From Caballeronia pedi (lineage in GTDB: Bacteria > Pseudomonadota > Gammaproteobacteria > Burkholderiales > Burkholderiaceae): a DNA stretch of 64,000 nt. Made by a program: the position numbers and the translations under genes. Positions 62,736 to 64,000 of the stretch are shown piece by piece (positions within the stretch are counted from its first letter, which is position 1; every line of letters starts with the position of its first letter). The DNA lies in the NCBI RefSeq assembly GCF_001544915.2, contig NZ_FCOE02000006.1:248001-312000 (forward strand), in the 5' to 3' direction. The notes below the pieces were generated by a model that was not told the DNA's origin, searched no databases, and saw only the letters and a list, made by a program, of their open reading frames with translations.

Positions 62736-62860
62736 CTTCGGCTCCCTATCCCATAGTTAGAATTTTATGGATTTGGGGCTTGCGGATAAACGCTCCGTAG
62801 GTGAAGACATATGTTCCATTCGACGAACAATCGGTTTTGTTTATCGAGTAAATAGGCTTT

Positions 62861-62888
62861 CGCCGGATCTCGTATTCGGGATCCGGCG
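62861..62888 (-). terminator. hairpin downstream of the efflux channel gene
   Basis: CGCCGGATC (62861-62869) pairs with GATCCGGCG (62880-62888). On the minus strand it lies 22 bases after the efflux gene stop. There is no T-run directly behind it, so termination strength is uncertain. Confidence 0.5.
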
Positions 62889-62910
62889 ACGAAAACCAAA
62901 GAAACAAAAC

Positions 62911-64000
62911 CTACTTCTGCGCGAGGCTCGGCTCCGCCACAGGCTTGGGCATGGCATCGCCCCAACCGCCTCCCAACGCGCGAATCAGATTCACCGTCGA
63001 TATCGCCTGCGTCCCCTGCAACTGCACCGACGCTCGCTGCGTCTGAAGCACCGTCCGCTCCGCATCGATGACATCGAGATAATTGACCGCGCCTTCGGTG
63101 TACTGCGTCCGCGACAGCTGCGCGGCCCGCACCGAAGCTTTCACGGCATCGTCCTGAGTCGCGGTCTGACCTTCGAGGATGCGCAAATCGGAAAGATTGT
63201 CTTCAACTTCGCGGAATGCAACCAGCACTTGTTGCCGATAATTCGCGACATCCTCTTCGTACACGGCGCGTGCATTCGCGAGATTGCCCTTGCGACGACC
63301 GCCATCGAAGATCGGGATATTCAGCGCGGTGCCCGCGAACGGCCCAAGCAGGAACGTGCGGCTCGACCACTTGAAAAGATCACCGAGCGTCGCCGATTCG
63401 AAGCCGCCCGAACCCGTCAGCGTCAGCGACGGAAAGAACGCCGCCTTCGCCACGCCGATGCGCGCATTGGCCGCCGCCATCGCACGTTCCGCCGCCGCGA
63501 TATCCGGACGACGTTCGAGCAACGCCGAAGGCAGACCCGGCGGCACACGCACCGTCACCTGCTTGAGCGGATTCGCGGCCATCGAGAACTCGGCGGGCGC
63601 CTTGCCGAGCAGCACCGCGAGACTATGTTCCGATGCCGCGCGCAGACGCTGCACCGTCATCGCGTCCGAGCGCGCGGTCGCGAGTTCCGACTTCGCGCGT
63701 GCGACGTCGAGTTCGCTGATATCGCCTTCCGTGAAGCGCTTCTGCACGAGCTTCAGCGCTTGCTCGCGCAACTGCACCGTGCGCGTGAAGACATCGGTTT
63801 CGGCATCCAGCTCGCGCAGATTGAAGTAGTTCTGCGCGACGTCCGCCTGCAACGCAAGCTGCACCGAACGGAACAGCGCCTCGCTCTGCTGCGTGTCGGC
63901 GTTGGCGGCCTGCACCGAGTTCGACACGCGGCCGAACAGGTCCACTTCATACGACACGCTCGCCTGCGCGCGCCACAGCGTTTGCGCGGGCACGTTGCCA
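62911..64000 (-). CDS. NodT-family outer-membrane efflux channel, 3' part (5' end outside the window)
   Basis: The C-terminal 362 residues of a TolC/OprM-like outer-membrane factor of a tripartite RND or MFS pump. The frame is open through base 64000, so the lipoprotein signal and first repeat lie to the right. Typical features are SYEVDLFGRVSNSVQAANAD, LRELDAETDVFTRTVQLREQ, PSALLERRPDIAAAERAMAA and TALNIPIFDGGRRKGNLANA, i.e. two copies of the alpha-hairpin repeat. The GTG near 63993 is internal. Pump partners would be beyond the right edge. Confidence 0.93.
   Translation of the reverse strand, partial: GNVPAQTLWRAQASVSYEVDLFGRVSNSVQAANADTQQSEALFRSVQLALQADVAQNYFNLRELDAETDVFTRTVQLREQALKLVQKRFTEGDISELDVARAKSELATARSDAMTVQRLRAASEHSLAVLLGKAPAEFSMAANPLKQVTVRVPPGLPSALLERRPDIAAAERAMAAANARIGVAKAAFFPSLTLTGSGGFESATLGDLFKWSSRTFLLGPFAGTALNIPIFDGGRRKGNLANARAVYEEDVANYRQQVLVAFREVEDNLSDLRILEGQTATQDDAVKASVRAAQLSRTQYTEGAVNYLDVIDAERTVLQTQRASVQLQGTQAISTVNLIRALGGGWGDAMPKPVAEPSLAQK

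Overview
The window is a 64 kb stretch of a high-GC genome with the gene content and style of a Burkholderiaceae chromosome, most like Paraburkholderia, Caballeronia or Burkholderia. The genus is inferred from product similarity and codon style, not from a marker gene. Coding density is high, tightly overlapping operons are common, and no rRNA, tRNA, CRISPR array or insertion sequence was recognised.

Region 1 (1-13.4 kb) is housekeeping and small-molecule metabolism. It holds the 3' part of a gamma-glutamyltransferase, a purine permease with a structured-looking leader, an ArsR/SRPBCC pair with a perfect 20-bp operator, a 49-residue small protein, a RbsD/FucU-type mutarotase, an aspartoacylase-like hydrolase beside an amino-acid binding protein, a Ca2+/H+ antiporter, a GAF-GGDEF cyclase, and a sugar-acid operon (MFS, SDR, FAH hydrolase) with a divergent LysR regulator. 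Region 2 (13.4-25.1 kb) has OsmC, a two-gene HEPN-type cassette of lower GC, a FAD oxidoreductase, a DsbA/FrnE protein, a YcgR/PilZ protein, heptosyltransferase I, a zinc metallopeptidase, a cyanide-insensitive type cytochrome bd oxidase with its DUF2474 partner, and a lower-GC orphan type VI secretion module (Hcp, amidase, periplasmic immunity candidate).

Region 3 (25.2-38.5 kb) carries a DUF318/ArsP-type permease with tRNA 2-selenouridine synthase, ethanolamine ammonia-lyase EutBC facing a sigma-54 activator, OpgC, TerC, and a surface-glycan group (methyltransferase, a lower-GC membrane protein and a GT87-type enzyme).

Region 4 (38.5-59.1 kb) is a large cobalamin cluster in five transcription blocks: cobL-cbiD-cobK-cobM on the minus strand; cobG-cobH-cobI-cbiG/cobJ on the plus strand; cobW-cobN-chlI-chlD on the minus strand; cobE, cobO, cobB and DUF1289 on the plus strand; cbtB-cbtA on the minus strand. 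A CobC-like phosphatase follows. Three cobalamin riboswitches precede cobG, cobW and cbtB. The corrin route is a mosaic: oxygen-dependent CobG and CobN together with CbiD and CbiG, and no CobF. At the chlI-chlD junction an in-phase A7 slippery run is followed 7 nt later by a long stem, which is the layout of a programmed -1 frameshift that would yield both the small and medium chelatase subunits from one mRNA. EutBC needs adenosylcobalamin, so this neighbourhood links cofactor supply and use.

Region 5 (59.1-64 kb) has two small ferredoxin-fold-type proteins, an ornithine cyclodeaminase-family enzyme, a polyphosphate kinase 2, small hypothetical proteins, and the 3' part of a NodT-type outer-membrane efflux channel that runs off the right edge.
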